Below are positions 1-6,046 of a stretch of DNA of 13,542 bases, piece by piece (position 1 is the first letter of the stretch; every line of letters starts with the position of its first letter). The position numbers were made by a program, and so were the translations under genes. Location: assembly GCA_947258465.1 (NCBI GenBank), contig CAMYIQ010000327.1, forward strand, positions 1-13,542. Direction: 5' to 3'. The stretch comes from an uncultured Erythrobacter sp. (GTDB lineage Bacteria; Pseudomonadota; Alphaproteobacteria; Sphingomonadales; Sphingomonadaceae). The notes beneath the pieces are model-generated. The model was given only the letters and a program-made list of their open reading frames with translations. It was not told the origin of the DNA and searched no databases.

Positions 1-969
1 ATTTACTGGCCTGCCGATCGGGGCGGGACAGGCGATCTGGCGCTTACCCTGGTACAGCCCAACCTCAAGCAGGAAGACATCGACGATGCGTCGAAGTTCG
101 AGGACCAGTTCCAGACCATTGCGGCCCTGAGCAAGCCGCTGCAACCGGGCACTCGCCGTCTGGTGCTATGGCCGGAAAGCGGCGTTCCCGACTATCTTCG
201 CGATGGCTATCCGCAGCGCTACTACATCCAGATGACAGCAGGCGGCGACCCCGCCTTCGCGCGCGCGCGGATTGGCGATTCCATCGGACCGGGCAGCCTG
301 CTGCTTACCGGTCTGGTCGATCTCGAGATCGGCACAGTGGATGGACGAAGGAAAGCGATCGGCGCCTACAATGCGGTCACGTCGATCGATCCCCATGGCA
401 AGCTGGGCGAGCGCTATGCCAAGGCGCATCTCGTTCCCTACGGCGAATATCTTCCGTTGCGGCCTCTGCTCGAGCCCTTGGGTCTCTCGCGTCTGGTGGC
501 GGGTACGATCGATTTCATTCCCGGGCCGGGACCGCGCACCCGCGATCTCGGGCAATACGGCATGGCGGGCATGCAGATCTGCTATGAAATCGTCTTTTCC
601 GGCGAAGTGGTCGATCGCGGAAATCGCCCGGACTATATTTTCAACCCGTCGAACGATGGCTGGTTCGGCACTTGGGGGCCGCCGCAGCATCTGGCCCAGG
701 CGCGTCTGCGCGCTGCGGAAGAAGGGCTGCCTGTCCTGCGATCGACCACGACCGGCATCAGCGCGGTGATCGATGCGCGCGGCGTGGTGCGCGAACATAT
801 CGGCCGCAATGTCGCGGGGCGGATCGATACGCTGGTCCCGCCGCCGCACGCGCCAACCTGGTTCGCACGAATGGGCCACTGGCTCACTCTGATATGGGGC
901 ATTGTTTTTCTGGCACTATCGCTGGTTGCCATGCGCTTCGCAGGTGGCTACCCCACCCGCAACACATAA
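1..969 (+). CDS. lnt: Apolipoprotein N-acyltransferase, C-terminal part (5' end outside window)
   Basis: Lnt is an inner-membrane enzyme that adds the third acyl chain to the N-terminal cysteine of lipoproteins, the last step of bacterial lipoprotein maturation. The reading frame is open from base 1, so the N-terminal membrane helices lie upstream of the window. What remains is the nitrilase-like periplasmic domain and the last membrane helix. The three catalytic residues of the family are visible: Glu in WPES (175-177), Lys in YAKAHLVPYGEY (421-423) and Cys in QICYE (580-582). Other family landmarks are VQPN near base 55, NPSNDGWFG near 643-669 and the LRSTTTGISAVID stretch near 738-774. A hydrophobic helix (WLTLIWGIVFLALSLVAM) falls at about 880-933. 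The stop is TAA at 967-969. A GTG at 163 is internal, not a start. metK follows after 30 bases on the same strand. The domain looks intact and functional. Confidence 0.96.
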   Translation: MYWPADRGGTGDLALTLVQPNLKQEDIDDASKFEDQFQTIAALSKPLQPGTRRLVLWPESGVPDYLRDGYPQRYYIQMTAGGDPAFARARIGDSIGPGSLLLTGLVDLEIGTVDGRRKAIGAYNAVTSIDPHGKLGERYAKAHLVPYGEYLPLRPLLEPLGLSRLVAGTIDFIPGPGPRTRDLGQYGMAGMQICYEIVFSGEVVDRGNRPDYIFNPSNDGWFGTWGPPQHLAQARLRAAEEGLPVLRSTTTGISAVIDARGVVREHIGRNVAGRIDTLVPPPHAPTWFARMGHWLTLIWGIVFLALSLVAMRFAGGYPTRNT

Positions 970-981
970 AGATTTCTTTAT
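966..981. promoter_or_regulatory. 16-bp palindrome before metK, probable operator
   Basis: ATAAAGA-TT-TCTTTAT is a perfect 7-bp inverted repeat with a 2-bp centre. It is AT-rich in GC-rich surroundings. It contains the lnt stop codon (967-969) and ends 18 bases before the metK ATG. As I recall from comparative genomics, similar palindromes lie upstream of SAM-cycle genes (metK, ahcY, metF) in alphaproteobacteria and were assigned to ArsR-family SAM/SAH-responsive repressors (SahR/SamR type). The regulator assignment here is inference. A TATATC at 979-984 could act as a -10 element, but no -35 match is visible. Confidence 0.55.
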
Positions 982-999
982 ATCGGGATTTCGACTTTC

Positions 1000-2238
1000 A
1001 TGCGCACCAGCTACCTGTTCACTTCCGAGAGCGTCTCTGAAGGCCACCCCGACAAGGTTTCCGATCAGATTTCCGACGCCATCGTCGATCTGATGCTGCG
1101 CAAGGATCCCGAAGCGCGGGTCGCTTGCGAGACGATGACGACGACTCAGCGGGTGATCCTGTCGGGGGAAATTCGCTGTGCGCCGATGTATGATGCCAGA
1201 AATTCCGACTGGGCCGAAAACGGTGGCTGGGCACCGGGCGCAAAGGAAGAGATCGAAAAGGCGGTTCGCCGGACCGTGCGAGAGATAGGTTACGAGCAGG
1301 ATGGGTTCCACTGGCAGTCGCTGACCTTCGAGAACCATCTGCACGGTCAGTCGTCGGAAATCGCACAGGGCGTCGATGCCAGCGGCAACAAGGATGAAGG
1401 CGCGGGCGATCAGGGAATCATGTTCGGGTTCGCTTGCGACGAAACACCCGATTTGATGCCGGCCACGCTCGATTACAGCCACAAGATCCTCGAACGGCTC
1501 GCCGCCGATCGCAAGAGCGGCGCGGCGCCCTTCCTCGAACCGGACGCAAAAAGCCAGGTCACCTTGCGGTACGAGAATGGCAGGCCCGTGGAATGTACGG
1601 CAGTCGTCGTCTCGACCCAGCACGCCAAGGGGTATCACGAGGGCGACAGGGAAGCCGAACTCAAGGCCTATGTGAAGAAGGTCGTCACCGAAATCCTGCC
1701 CGATGGCTGGATTTCCGAAGCGACCCAATGGCATATCAACCCCACTGGCGCTTTCGAGATCGGCGGGCCGGATGGCGATGCCGGTCTCACGGGTCGTAAG
1801 ATCATCGTCGATACCTATGGCGGTGCAGCACCGCATGGCGGCGGTGCGTTCAGCGGTAAAGATCCGACCAAGGTCGATCGCTCGGCCGCTTATATCGGGC
1901 GCTATCTGGCCAAGAACATCGTGGCAGCAGGCCTTGCCAGGCGCTGCACGATCCAGTTGAGCTATGCGATCGGCGTATCGAAGCCGCTATCGCTGTATAT
2001 CGACACGCACGGCACCGCAGCCGAGGGCGTTACCGACGAAGCCCTGGAAAACGCGATCCGCGGAATGGAAAAGCTGGGCGGTCTGACGCCGCGGGCCATC
2101 CGTACGCATCTCGGCCTCAACCGGCCGATCTACCGCAAGAGTGCGGCCTATGGACATTTTGGCCGCCAAGCGGATGGGGAAGCCTTCCCATGGGAACGCA
2201 CCGATCTGGTCGAGGATCTCAAGACGGCTCTCGACTGA
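1000..2238 (+). CDS. metK: S-adenosylmethionine synthetase (methionine adenosyltransferase)
   Basis: This cytosolic enzyme makes S-adenosylmethionine from methionine and ATP, supplying the cell's methyl donor. The protein has 412 residues, slightly longer than the roughly 384 of E. coli MetK, as is usual in alphaproteobacteria. It begins with the typical MRTSYLFTSESVSEGHPDK, whose His-Pro-Asp-Lys forms part of the ATP site. Both family signatures are present: GAGDQG at residues 134-139 and the phosphate-binding loop GGGAFSGKD at 280-288. The DxTG-type segment is represented by the INPTGAFEIGGPDGDAGLTGRK stretch near residues 247-267. The start is fixed by this conserved N-terminus. The ribosome binding site is weak (GGGA around 985-988). 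It lies 30 bases downstream of lnt, with a palindrome in between that may control it, and is followed by a hairpin terminator. I see no damage. Confidence 0.98.
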   Translation: MRTSYLFTSESVSEGHPDKVSDQISDAIVDLMLRKDPEARVACETMTTTQRVILSGEIRCAPMYDARNSDWAENGGWAPGAKEEIEKAVRRTVREIGYEQDGFHWQSLTFENHLHGQSSEIAQGVDASGNKDEGAGDQGIMFGFACDETPDLMPATLDYSHKILERLAADRKSGAAPFLEPDAKSQVTLRYENGRPVECTAVVVSTQHAKGYHEGDREAELKAYVKKVVTEILPDGWISEATQWHINPTGAFEIGGPDGDAGLTGRKIIVDTYGGAAPHGGGAFSGKDPTKVDRSAAYIGRYLAKNIVAAGLARRCTIQLSYAIGVSKPLSLYIDTHGTAAEGVTDEALENAIRGMEKLGGLTPRAIRTHLGLNRPIYRKSAAYGHFGRQADGEAFPWERTDLVEDLKTALD

Positions 2239-2244
2239 TACGAC

Positions 2245-2275
2245 AAGGGCGGCCTCGTGGGCCGCCCTTTTCTTT
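2245..2275 (+). terminator. Intrinsic terminator of metK
   Basis: A perfect 10-bp stem (AAGGGCGGCC at 2245-2254, GGCCGCCCTT at 2260-2269) has a 5-base loop TCGTG and runs into TTTTCTTT (2268-2275). It starts 6 bases after the metK stop. On the minus strand the same stem is followed only by TTGTCG, so it may also weakly stop transcripts from the convergent CoA-transferase gene that ends at 2292. Confidence 0.9.
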
Positions 2276-2291
2276 GGTGCCGACGTAAGGT

Positions 2292-3431
2292 CTAGCCGTG
2301 TTCACCCTTGCGCGGGCTGGGGTGGTCGAGCGCCAGTTCGGCCTCGGAAAAGGTGAACGGGCTGCGCACCCCCGGAATGCCTTCGAGATCGATGCGCATG
2401 GCGCGCGACTGTACCTGAGCCTCTGCGAAGACGGCGTCGATGGGATTGACCCTTCCGGCCGGAATCCCGTCTTCCACGCAATCGGCGAGCAGTTCGTCCA
2501 ATTGCCATTTGCGCGTTTCGGCGGCGATGATCGCGTCGAGTTCCTCGCGATTGGCGAGGCGGCCCTCATTGGTGGCGAACTTCTCTTCGCCCAGCAGGTC
2601 CTCGCGTCCGAGCAGCGACAGCAATTTGCGGAACAGCCCGTCATTGGCCGGGGCCAGCACGACCTCGCCATCGGCGACGGGAAAGACTCCATAAGCGCTG
2701 ACCTGCGCATGTTCGTTACCCATGCGCGGCGGGTTCTCGCCTGTCGTGAGAAGATGCATGGCCTGACTGGCGAGCAGGCCGACCGAGCAATCGAGCAGCG
2801 ACATGTCGACATGCTGACCGCGCCCGGTGCGCTCGCGCATGGCGAGAGCTGCCTGAATGCCGATAACCGCATAGAGGCCGCATACGAGGTCCGAGATGGA
2901 GATGCCCATTTTCATCGGCTGACCCTGCGGCTCGCCGGTCAGCGCCATGAAACCGCTCATCGCCTGAATGACGAAATCGTAGCCGGCTTCAGGCGCACGC
3001 GGGCCGGTCTGGCCAAAGCCGGTGATCGAACAATAGACGAGGGCGGGATTGGCTTTGGCAAGGCTGTCGTAATCGAGCCCGAATTTCGCGAGCTTCCCGG
3101 TCTTGAAATTCTCGAGCGCGACATCCGCCGATGCTGCCAATTCGCGCACCCGCGCGAGATCTTCTTCGTTTCTGAAATCCGCGACGATCGACCGCTTCCC
3201 GCGATTGGCCGCGTGGTAATAGGCGGCTTCGCGCTCGCCATTCTCGCGCTCTATCCATGGCGGCCCCCACTGACGGGTACCGTCGCCCTCGGGGCTTTCG
3301 ATCTTGATGACATCGGCACCAAGATCGGCCAGGATTTGCCCGGCCCAAGGCCCTGCGAGCACGCGGGCGAGTTCAAGGACTTTGAGCCCGGCGAGCGGGG
3401 CCTTCGGATTGCGCGGAGAATCGAGCCACAT
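2292..3431 (-). CDS. CaiB/BaiF (class III) CoA-transferase family protein
   Basis: The family moves coenzyme A between carboxylic acids through aspartyl-CoA intermediates. Members include formyl-CoA transferase, CaiB, BaiF and alpha-methylacyl-CoA racemase. The 379-residue protein starts MWLDSPRNPKAPLAGLKVLEL and carries the family N-terminus LAGPWAGQILADLGADVIKIE (residues 25-45, with one extra residue in between). The expected catalytic aspartate is D181 in GISISDLVCG (codon 2889-2891), followed by RERTGRGQHVDMSLLD. The length is normal. The frame is open upstream to 3620, but that part lies inside the preceding gene. ATG at 3431 is chosen because the family homology begins there and an AAGGCG lies just upstream. 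It follows the nitronate monooxygenase-like gene by 37 bases, so co-transcription is likely. The CoA donor and acceptor cannot be told from sequence. A racemase-like role is also possible. Confidence 0.9.
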   Translation of the reverse strand: MWLDSPRNPKAPLAGLKVLELARVLAGPWAGQILADLGADVIKIESPEGDGTRQWGPPWIERENGEREAAYYHAANRGKRSIVADFRNEEDLARVRELAASADVALENFKTGKLAKFGLDYDSLAKANPALVYCSITGFGQTGPRAPEAGYDFVIQAMSGFMALTGEPQGQPMKMGISISDLVCGLYAVIGIQAALAMRERTGRGQHVDMSLLDCSVGLLASQAMHLLTTGENPPRMGNEHAQVSAYGVFPVADGEVVLAPANDGLFRKLLSLLGREDLLGEEKFATNEGRLANREELDAIIAAETRKWQLDELLADCVEDGIPAGRVNPIDAVFAEAQVQSRAMRIDLEGIPGVRSPFTFSEAELALDHPSPRKGEHG

Positions 3432-3468
3432 GGCGAGCGCCTTGGGCTCGCGGCAGACGCCGGTCAAG

Positions 3469-4608
3469 TCACCCCATGCCGACAGAATCGGTGAGGCGAC
3501 CCACGGCTTCGACAAATTCCTCCCGAAAATCCTGCACGACCTGTCGGCTCGAACGAACCTGCTCCACCAAGCCGACGCCCTGGCCGACGAAATAGCTGAC
3601 CAGTTCCCGTGCGCCTTCATTGCCCGCAGCTGCCTCGCGCTCGATCCGCGCGAAGGCCGGTTCGGACACCATCCCCATCAACGGCATGGGAAGGGTGCCT
3701 GGGCCGCCCGAGGAATCCCATGCATCGTGCCATGCGGTTCTCAATTGCCGCGCCGGCTTGCCGGTCCGGCTGCGCGAACGCACCGTGTCGCGGCTGCGGG
3801 CGGCAACCATTTTATCACGGAAGGTCTCGCTGGTCTCGGCCTCGGGCGTGGCGAGCCAGATCGATCCGGTCCAGGCGCCTTGTGCCCCCGCGGCCATCAT
3901 GCCCGCCATTTGTCCGCCGGTCATGATCCCGCCCGCCGCCAGCACGGGCATGTCATGGCCCGCGCGCGCCAGTTCGCGCACCACTTCGGGTATCAGCACC
4001 AGCGTGGACACCTCGCCGCAATGCCCGCCCGCCTCGGTGCCTTGCGCGACGATGATATCGACGCCTGCCTCTGCCTGCCGGATTGCATGTTCTTTCGCTC
4101 CGACCAGCGCCGCCACGGGTACACCGCGTCGCTTACCTTCCTCGATCATCGCGGGCGGGGCGATGCCCAGCGCGTTCGCGATGAGGCGGATCGGATGGCG
4201 GAAGGCGACCTCCATCAGCGCGAGACCGTTTTCCGGGGTTATGCCCATGCGTTCGCGCAGGATCGGCATTTCCGGTTCGGGTGCTATTCCGAATTCCCCG
4301 AGTACCTCATTGACGAAGCCTTGATAGGACGGATCGATCGCGGCGGCGCGGCTCTTATTGTCCGACAGCTCTCGAACCTGCGGGTCGATTACTTCCGGCA
4401 CGAGGACATCCACGCCATAGGGGGCGCCCTCTACGTGGGCATCGATCCAGGCCAGCTCTTCCTCTAGTTGAGCGGGGCTGAAGCGTGTTGCCCCCAGTAC
4501 GCCAAAGCCGCCCGCCTTGCTGACCGCGGCGACCACGTCGCGGCAGTGGCTGAAAGCGAAGAGCGGAAAGTCCGCTCCCGTCAATTCGCAAACGCGGTTC
4601 ATCGGCAT
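3469..4608 (-). CDS. Nitronate monooxygenase-family FMN protein (2-nitropropane dioxygenase-like)
   Basis: The family is made of FMN-binding TIM barrels. True nitronate monooxygenases oxidise alkyl nitronates such as propionate-3-nitronate; relatives include the enoyl-ACP reductase FabK and acyl-CoA reductases. The 379-residue protein begins with substrate/FMN elements FPLFAFSHCRDVVAAVSKAGGFGVLG (residues 14-39, one residue longer than a strict motif). It carries the catalytic-His motif GTEAGGH (H196) and the phosphate-binding segment AAGGIMTGGQMAGMMAAGAQG near residues 225-245. The start at 4608 is supported by a strong ribosome binding site, GGGAGAG, at 4615-4621 with 6-base spacing. An in-frame ATG two codons later is less well placed. 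It lies 57 bases after the phosphatase gene and 37 bases before the CoA-transferase gene, both on the same strand. The CoA-transferase neighbour makes an acyl-CoA substrate as plausible as a nitronate. Confidence 0.88.
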   Translation of the reverse strand: MPMNRVCELTGADFPLFAFSHCRDVVAAVSKAGGFGVLGATRFSPAQLEEELAWIDAHVEGAPYGVDVLVPEVIDPQVRELSDNKSRAAAIDPSYQGFVNEVLGEFGIAPEPEMPILRERMGITPENGLALMEVAFRHPIRLIANALGIAPPAMIEEGKRRGVPVAALVGAKEHAIRQAEAGVDIIVAQGTEAGGHCGEVSTLVLIPEVVRELARAGHDMPVLAAGGIMTGGQMAGMMAAGAQGAWTGSIWLATPEAETSETFRDKMVAARSRDTVRSRSRTGKPARQLRTAWHDAWDSSGGPGTLPMPLMGMVSEPAFARIEREAAAGNEGARELVSYFVGQGVGLVEQVRSSRQVVQDFREEFVEAVGRLTDSVGMG

Positions 4609-4665
4609 GTAGGTCTCTCCCTTGCAACCTACCCTATCCCCAGCGTGTCGTAGTGCAAGCGGTGT

Positions 4666-5592
4666 CTATTGGCCTTCCATGATCACGGGCGCATCGCTGG
4701 GCGATGGCTTCCAGCGTGTGTCCGGCGGGAAAACCTCGCCAATGGTGCCTTCCTGCCAGGCGCCGTAGACGGGGTTGGGCATGAGGAACCAACCATTGCC
4801 CCATAGCTGTGCATATTGCCCGCGCGCTGCAGCCGCGCGCCGTGCTGCAATGGCTCCCTCATCGGCGTTGAAGACATCGGCAAAATCGCCAAGATTGTCG
4901 CCAGCCATGGCGATGACACAATACTGTGCGGCGATCCGCGCACGGCGCCCGTCCTTGCGGCTACCCATCGTATCGTCGCCCCGCAGGAACAGATTCTCGA
5001 GGTGAACGGCGGGGCCGGTGCCGGCCGCCTCGATCGCCGCGATGGTGCCTGCGGCCGTATCCGAATTGCGATTGGTGTTGAATATCACCGCGATGCCCGC
5101 TTCGCGCAGGCGTTTGAGACCGGTGACGGCGCCCGGCACGGGCTTGGCAATACCCGCGCCCTCATTGGCCCACGCGGTCCATTCGTCGATATCGAAGGAC
5201 TTGCCGGAAAGCGCCTGCCAGTATTCGTACCCGGTATTGAGCAGCACGGTTTCGTCGACATCGAACACCGCGGCAAGGGGCTTCATCGTACCGTCTTCAG
5301 CCACGCAGGAAGGCGTTCCCACTCCGCCCGGTGCATCGGGCAGGCCCAGCGGAACCGATTGCGGCACCCGGCGCTGGCGCGATACGGTGATGGCGTAGTC
5401 GGCGATCTGTCGCCAGGTTTGGATCGATGCGCCTGCGGCCTCTCCCGATCCGTAGAGCCAGCGCATGGTATCGGGCGCAGCGCGATCATCGCTTGCGGCG
5501 ACCGTCTGGCTGGCGACAACCGGCGGGGCTTGGGCCGCCGTGCATCCGCTCAGCGCAACCGCGCTCGCTGCAAAGGCAAGAATTCGCTTCAT
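4666..5592 (-). CDS. Lipoprotein acid phosphatase / 5'-nucleotidase, e(P4) family (HAD class IIIB)
   Basis: This is a 308-residue secreted lipoprotein. A signal peptide ends in the lipobox LSGC, with Cys17 as the lipidated residue, so the product should be membrane-anchored on the periplasmic side. The HAD phosphatase motifs are complete: DVDET (D111, D113), FNTNR (Thr173), the lysine in GSRKDGRR (K213) and GDNLGDF (D232, D236). This set matches class C acid phosphatases such as Haemophilus e(P4), which dephosphorylate nucleotides (for example NMN, AMP) outside the cytoplasm to scavenge nucleosides and phosphate. The exact substrate is not readable. A GGAG at 5601-5604 sits 8 bases before the ATG. 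It is the first gene of a possible three-gene minus-strand unit with the flavoprotein and CoA-transferase genes, though a functional link with them is not obvious. The stop is TAG at 4666-4668. Confidence 0.92.
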   Translation of the reverse strand: MKRILAFAASAVALSGCTAAQAPPVVASQTVAASDDRAAPDTMRWLYGSGEAAGASIQTWRQIADYAITVSRQRRVPQSVPLGLPDAPGGVGTPSCVAEDGTMKPLAAVFDVDETVLLNTGYEYWQALSGKSFDIDEWTAWANEGAGIAKPVPGAVTGLKRLREAGIAVIFNTNRNSDTAAGTIAAIEAAGTGPAVHLENLFLRGDDTMGSRKDGRRARIAAQYCVIAMAGDNLGDFADVFNADEGAIAARRAAAARGQYAQLWGNGWFLMPNPVYGAWQEGTIGEVFPPDTRWKPSPSDAPVIMEGQ

Positions 5593-5785
5593 CGAATCGG
5601 CTCCATTTCGGTTTGAGGGCGGTTCGGAGCCCCGCTTAGCACGGAGCAGGCTGATGCCCGCAAGCCCGTCGGCGTTTCCCCGGCCGCGCGCTTCTTAATC
5701 CATACCCCAATGGAAGCGTGCGATTGTGCGACGCAACATGAGCTGGCGCGACTCTGCCTGTCACGAACAATCAAATTCAACGCCT

Positions 5786-5791
5786 TAGAAT
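5786..5791 (+). promoter_or_regulatory. Candidate -10 element overlapping a GANTC site
   Basis: TAGAAT matches the sigma-70 -10 consensus at five of six positions and is the best such match on the plus strand of this gap. A GAATC (5788-5792) overlaps it, and a GACTC lies at 5750-5754. GANTC is the target of the alphaproteobacterial methylase CcrM, and GcrA-controlled promoters carry such sites near the -10/-35 region. No good -35 is visible at 16-18 bases. Transcription would begin near 5798. Confidence 0.3.
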
Positions 5792-5804
5792 CGAAGTGAT
5801 GAAC

Positions 5805-5827
5805 TTTGTTGCAAATCATGCAACAAA
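5805..5827. repeat. 23-bp perfect inverted repeat
   Basis: TTTGTTGCA (5805-5813) and TGCAACAAA (5819-5827) are exact reverse complements around a 5-base centre, AATCA. It may be a binding site for a dimeric transcription factor or, if transcribed from about 5798, the first hairpin of the candidate small RNA. No T-run follows it, so it is not a terminator. I do not recognise the regulator. Confidence 0.6.
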
Positions 5828-5910
5828 AATTGTCCTTTTCGCACTTGCACAAAATCGCTTCGGCCAGCATATGTCCACCTGCCTTTCAGGCATCCTCTCC
5901 CAAGACTTCC

Positions 5911-5942
5911 AAGCCCGGTTGGTTCGCCAACCGGGCTTTTTT
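5911..5942 (+). terminator. Strong intrinsic terminator not attached to any annotated gene
   Basis: A perfect 12-bp stem (AAGCCCGGTTGG at 5911-5922, CCAACCGGGCTT at 5927-5938) is capped by a TTCG tetraloop, a very stable loop, and ends in six T (5937-5942). It lies 104 bases upstream of the ATPase gene in the same direction. It either ends a small transcript made in the gap or controls readthrough into the ATPase gene. Confidence 0.93.
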
Positions 5943-6046
5943 CTTGCGTTTCGCGGACCCACGCATCGACCTCGTCCATTGCATCGGCAGGGACCCGTTC
6001 CCAAGTGGGACGGAGACACAGTTCAGGTAACGGGAGCCGAGTCCAC

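Larger units (their letters stand above)
5798..5942 (+). ncRNA. Candidate small RNA ending at an orphan terminator
   Basis: The strong terminator at 5911-5942 points along the plus strand, but no plus-strand gene precedes it: the left neighbour is transcribed away. Something must start in the gap. From the TAGAAT element the transcript would be about 145 bases. It could fold into a 9-bp hairpin (5805-5827), a 5-bp hairpin TGCCT-TTC-AGGCA (5880-5892), an unpaired CU-rich linker TCCTCTCCC (5893-5901) and the terminator hairpin. A weaker alternative promoter (TTGCAC 5845-5850, CATATG 5868-5873) would give about 62 bases. A hairpin, then a pyrimidine-rich single strand, then a terminator is a common plan for trans-acting bacterial small RNAs. 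The 5' end is a guess, and a terminated leader of the ATPase gene is the main alternative. Confidence 0.4.
5593..6046. other. 454-bp intergenic region between divergent genes
   Basis: No convincing protein gene lies here. Open frames that cross it (for example 5796-6092) run through the terminator and resemble nothing known. Reading left to right it holds the phosphatase ribosome binding site (5601-5604), a GC-rich part with a possible small minus-strand hairpin at about 5650-5665, a GACTC at 5750-5754, a TAGAAT at 5786-5791, and a 23-bp palindrome at 5805-5827. Further right are a small hairpin at 5880-5892, a CU-rich linker, a strong terminator at 5911-5942, and a final 104 bases leading to the ATPase gene with only its ribosome binding site recognisable. 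Confidence 0.8.

Noticed and set aside
970..999. SAM riboswitch upstream of metK
   Set aside because: Only 30 bases separate lnt and metK, and none of the SAM-I, SAM-II or SAM/SAH core structures can be seen.
3432..3620. Upstream extension of the CoA-transferase frame to 3620
   Set aside because: The extension lies inside the flavoprotein gene in another frame and does not resemble the family; homology begins just after ATG 3431.
2298..4467. Long plus-strand open frames (2298-3494 and 3304-4467) opposite the CoA-transferase and flavoprotein genes
   Set aside because: They are antisense shadows of two genes with clear family motifs, and neither product resembles a known protein.
5650..5700. 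GC-rich stretch upstream of the phosphatase as a cobalamin or other riboswitch on the minus strand
   Set aside because: One short hairpin (GCGGGC-ATCA-GCCTGC) can be drawn, but conserved riboswitch core motifs are absent.
5805..5827. PhaR-type operator for the 23-bp palindrome
   Set aside because: PhaR sites, as I recall them, are TGC and GCA separated by 3-4 bases. Here the spacing between TGC and GCA is 7, and no polyhydroxyalkanoate genes are nearby.
6005..6046. GTG at 6005 as the start of the ATPase gene
   Set aside because: No ribosome binding site precedes it, the extra 14 residues are not family-like, and ATG 6047 has GGGAG at 6032-6036.
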